Source: an uncultured Sphingomonas sp. (GTDB lineage Bacteria > Pseudomonadota > Alphaproteobacteria > Sphingomonadales > Sphingomonadaceae). Taken from it: a DNA stretch of 8,327 nucleotides. Below, piece by piece: positions 6,189 to 8,327 of the stretch. The stretch is taken from positions 1-8,327 of the forward strand of contig CAMPIY010000076.1 of assembly GCA_946886645.1 (NCBI GenBank), given 5' to 3'. Position 1 is the stretch's first letter; each line of letters begins with the position of its first letter. The notes beneath the pieces are model-generated. The model saw nothing but the letters and a program-made list of their open reading frames with translations, was not told the origin of the DNA and did not search any database. The translations under genes and the position numbers were made by a program.

Positions 6189-8217
6189 TTACCTCCAGGT
6201 TAAGCGTCTTGGCGATCGTCGACCATGGTACGAACTTGAAATTCTGGTTCTCTACCGGAAGCATGTTTCGCCCATCCTGGGCGATCATCGCCCCATGTTC
6301 GAAGCCTGGGCCGAGGTTTGCGCTGGAAACGTCCAGGCCGTCGGTTTCGGAGACGCCGTCGATGCCCTTGGCCGGATCGGCGATGACGGAAAAGGAGCCG
6401 AGGTAGGCATTGTCGCCTTCGCGCCGGTAGACGGCATAGCTATTGTTGCCCTGGCTCGACACGATCAGGTAGCCGCGCCCGCCGCCGAGGTCGTAGAGCC
6501 CAACGCCTTCCATGTCGTCCTTGAGCTTCTTGTTGTCAGCGACCTTGTCGACACTGGTGGGGACAGCGCTTTTCACCGGATCCGCCGTCACGCGCCAGAG
6601 TCCGACATCCTCCTCCGCGACATAAAGGATGCCTGCCTCATCGTCGACGACGCAACCTTCGGTCTGGCTGCCGAACTTGATATCGCGAACCTGCCGCGCG
6701 CGAACCTTCCCGGCACGCGTGGAGAGCAGTTCCCACTGGCGGACGAGGCCGTCGGGGTCGCTGATGAAGACGTAGGTGCGGCCGCTTTTGCTTCGGTACA
6801 TGCATTGTCCGTAAGGGTCCGAAAGCCCCGTCGGCTGCACTCCGTCGGCGATATTTGAAAGCTGCCCGCTGGCCGTGTCGAGCGAATAGATGGCGATCGA
6901 CTTGTGGGTTCGGTCGCTGGCCGTCACCAGGACGATGTCGCGCCCGCCCAGGCGGTAACCCGATCGCAGGTCGACATTGTTCATTTTCCCGTCGGCGGCG
7001 AAGTAACGGGATTTTCCCTTCATGTCGTAGACATGAAGCCCGCCTTGCTTGTCCGTTCCAATGACCCAGCTGGCCGCCGGATTGGCCGCATTTGCCCAGA
7101 TCGCCGGATCGTCCGCGGCGTCCGCTCCGCTGGCGACTGGATCGGTTTCGACCGTCGGGTGGACGATCGGGAAAGTTGGCGAGACAGCCACCGTCAGCGG
7201 CTGCGGCGATCCGGCATTGATGCCGAGCGCCGACGCAATCTTTCCGAAGGATATGATTTTGTAATTCGACGCATCCTCGTCGCCGACAATAATGGCTCCC
7301 TTGTCGGCCCCGATCGCCGAACTGGTCGCGAACAGGCCCCCGGGCTCGCCGACGGCTTGGCCCGCGGATGTTATCGACAGGGCCCCGGCAAAGGCGTCGT
7401 CCCTGGAATGGTCGTAGACGAAGAGCTGGCCCGCCGAGGCGTTGGAGGCGATCAGCCACCGCGCGCCCTCTCCGCCATTATAGAGCGCAAGACCACCGAC
7501 CTCTTCCGTGATCTTTCCAAGCCGGACGGCGTCGACAAGCACGGGCAGGACCTCGGTTTCCGGCTCGGCATCGAAGCGCCAGATACCTACGCCCTGCTCG
7601 GACACATAAAGCTGGCCGGTGGAATCGTCGGCGACGCAATGCTCGACGGTGGATGCAACGTGCAACCGGCGCATCAATTTCGCGTCGACGCGGCCGGCGG
7701 TCGGTTCAAACAACAGATATTGGTCGATCTCGCCCCCATCGCCCAGCGCGAAGGCGTAAAGCGATCCGTCCTGGCTGCTTCGATACAGGCAAGCTCCTTC
7801 AAGCGCGATTCCGACAGGAACGGGCCGCGCGCTGATCTCGGCAATCGCTCCGGCCGCAAATCGATAGAAGCGCAGGCTATTGCGGGTCGCATCGGCCGCG
7901 AGAATCATCGGGGCGGCGGACCCGAGGCCGGCCAGAGCCCCATATCGGACATCGACCCCAACCGCCTCGCCGGCGGGCGCCGAGCCGATGCGCTGTCCGG
8001 AGTCGTTGTAGATTTCCAGTCCCGCGAGCTCCGCCGTGCCGACGATCGCGGCGCCCTGCCCGTCAATCACCACGACCGCGCGATTGGCGCCGCCTTGCTG
8101 CGTTGGTGCCGTGCTCGATGCTTCGACCGATGGAACGGAAGGCGCATCCTGCGCCGCAATTCCGCTCGAGAAACAGGCAATTCCGGCGATCCCGGCAAGT
8201 CTGACCCCAACCCACAT
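6181..8217 (-). CDS. Secreted dual-domain beta-propeller phytase (3-phytase)
   Basis: A 678-residue product starting at the ATG at 8217 (GGAG 9 bases upstream, 8227-8230). A signal peptide (MWVGVRLAGIAGIACFSSGIAA) and a Ser/Pro/Thr-rich linker (about 24-43) precede two related propeller regions. The C-terminal domain (about 355-678) is a complete beta-propeller phytase: ADDPAIW (368-374), GTDKQGGLHVYD (387-398), NNVDLRSGY (413-421), TEGCVVDDEAGILYVAEEDVG (519-539) and DDMEGVGLYD (567-576). These supply calcium- and phosphate-binding residues for releasing phosphate from phytate. The N-terminal domain (about 46-345) repeats the pattern (VGTAELAGLEIY 59-70, GVDVRYG 87-93, VEHCVADD 191-198, LYVSEQGVGIWR 203-214) but lacks the DDPAIW strand and several acidic and basic residues, so it is probably non-catalytic. 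This matches known dual-domain phytases, in which the incomplete first domain boosts the second. Confidence 0.93.
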   Translation of the reverse strand: MWVGVRLAGIAGIACFSSGIAAQDAPSVPSVEASSTAPTQQGGANRAVVVIDGQGAAIVGTAELAGLEIYNDSGQRIGSAPAGEAVGVDVRYGALAGLGSAAPMILAADATRNSLRFYRFAAGAIAEISARPVPVGIALEGACLYRSSQDGSLYAFALGDGGEIDQYLLFEPTAGRVDAKLMRRLHVASTVEHCVADDSTGQLYVSEQGVGIWRFDAEPETEVLPVLVDAVRLGKITEEVGGLALYNGGEGARWLIASNASAGQLFVYDHSRDDAFAGALSITSAGQAVGEPGGLFATSSAIGADKGAIIVGDEDASNYKIISFGKIASALGINAGSPQPLTVAVSPTFPIVHPTVETDPVASGADAADDPAIWANAANPAASWVIGTDKQGGLHVYDMKGKSRYFAADGKMNNVDLRSGYRLGGRDIVLVTASDRTHKSIAIYSLDTASGQLSNIADGVQPTGLSDPYGQCMYRSKSGRTYVFISDPDGLVRQWELLSTRAGKVRARQVRDIKFGSQTEGCVVDDEAGILYVAEEDVGLWRVTADPVKSAVPTSVDKVADNKKLKDDMEGVGLYDLGGGRGYLIVSSQGNNSYAVYRREGDNAYLGSFSVIADPAKGIDGVSETDGLDVSSANLGPGFEHGAMIAQDGRNMLPVENQNFKFVPWSTIAKTLNLEVRR

Positions 8218-8250
8218 TTCGGCCGTCTCCGCTCTGTCACAGTCGCCCGA

Positions 8251-8279
8251 TAGCTAGACGCCACCCTTAGCGCGTGCAA
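8251..8279 (-). promoter_or_regulatory. Candidate phytase promoter
   Basis: On the minus strand TTGCAC (8279-8274, 4/6 to the -35 consensus) is followed after exactly 17 bases by TAGCTA(T) (8256-8250) as a -10-like element. Transcription would begin near 8243, giving a leader of about 25 bases that includes the GGAG ribosome site. The -10 match is weak, which is usual when an activator assists. The inverted repeat just upstream (8284-8311) would suit such an activator. Confidence 0.35.
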
Positions 8280-8283
8280 GGAC

Positions 8284-8311
8284 AATTCCAAAACTGTTGC
8301 ATTCTGGAATT
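8284..8311. promoter_or_regulatory. 28-base inverted repeat, operator-like, upstream of the phytase
   Basis: Arms AATTCCAAAA (8284-8293) and TTCTGGAATT (8302-8311) are inverted copies with 9 of 10 bases matching, around an 8-base spacer. The outermost seven bases of each arm match perfectly, with centres 21 bases apart, about two turns of the helix. The repeat ends 5 bases before the proposed -35 and would be centred near -54. That fits a dimeric transcription regulator. An RNA hairpin is less likely because the stem is AT-rich. Regulator unknown. Confidence 0.45.
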
Positions 8312-8327
8312 TTCTGTTCAATCATGA

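Larger units (their letters stand above)
8218..8327 (-). other. Phytase upstream region
   Basis: These 110 bases hold no gene I can support. From the phytase ATG outward they contain the Shine-Dalgarno (8227-8230), a small palindrome CTGTCACAG (8234-8242), a promoter-like pair (8251-8279) and a 28-base inverted repeat (8284-8311). The outer part (8281-8327) is clearly more AT-rich than the surrounding genes, as expected for a control region. A minus-strand frame running through it from a TTG codon at 8321 lacks gene-like features. Confidence 0.6.

Noticed and set aside
6904..8253. Plus-strand 449-residue open frame opposite the phytase
   Set aside because: Although long, it is antisense to a clearly recognisable propeller protein and its translation is a low-complexity Arg/Gly/Asp mix with no family features.
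8321..8327. ATG at 8324 as the start of a divergent plus-strand gene
   Set aside because: Only four bases remain in the window and no ribosome site precedes it, so it cannot be supported.

Overview
This window is GC-rich chromosomal DNA. The conserved genes (sucC, etfBA, nhaA, a tandem-domain beta-propeller phytase, a DUF885 lipoprotein) fit an alphaproteobacterium, most likely a sphingomonad (Sphingomonadales). That placement is inferred from protein character and gene content; no phylogeny or database search could be run. I see no rRNA, tRNA, CRISPR array, insertion sequence, integrase or phage gene. Gene density is very high and the non-coding gaps are 52-110 bases.

Plus-strand block (1-2561). 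Four genes run in the same direction and each overlaps the next by exactly four bases: the 3' end of sucC (succinyl-CoA synthetase beta subunit, cut by the window start), a GFA/CENP-V-type zinc-binding protein, etfB and etfA. This looks like a translationally coupled operon joining a TCA-cycle enzyme to the electron-transfer flavoprotein, which collects electrons from acyl-CoA and related dehydrogenases. sucD, the usual partner directly after sucC, is not there. The GFA gene takes that place.

Minus-strand block (8217 down to 2558). In transcription order this holds a secreted dual-domain beta-propeller phytase, the Na+/H+ antiporter NhaA, a DUF885 lipoprotein resembling a metallopeptidase, and a secreted protein of unknown function with a DUF6624-like C-terminal part. 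The gaps between them are 52, 65 and 68 bases. They may be read partly together, but candidate internal promoters suggest separate units. Three of the four products are exported and the fourth is an integral membrane protein, so the block serves the cell envelope and periplasm: phosphate release, ion balance and possibly peptide turnover.

The two blocks converge tail to tail. The etfA stop and the stop of the last minus-strand gene share one CTAG tetranucleotide (2558-2561), so neither gene has its own non-coding 3' region. A GC-rich inverted repeat about 50 bases past the etfA stop may mark a transcript end.

Upstream of the phytase (8218-8327) lies the longest non-coding stretch. It contains a promoter-like pair and a 28-base inverted repeat that looks like a regulator site.

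Overall this is mostly ordinary housekeeping and envelope-gene territory. The more notable points are the GFA gene inside the sucC-etfBA operon, the degenerate N-terminal propeller of the phytase, the shared CTAG stop, and the operator-like repeat before the phytase. I did not find a convincing undescribed multi-gene system.
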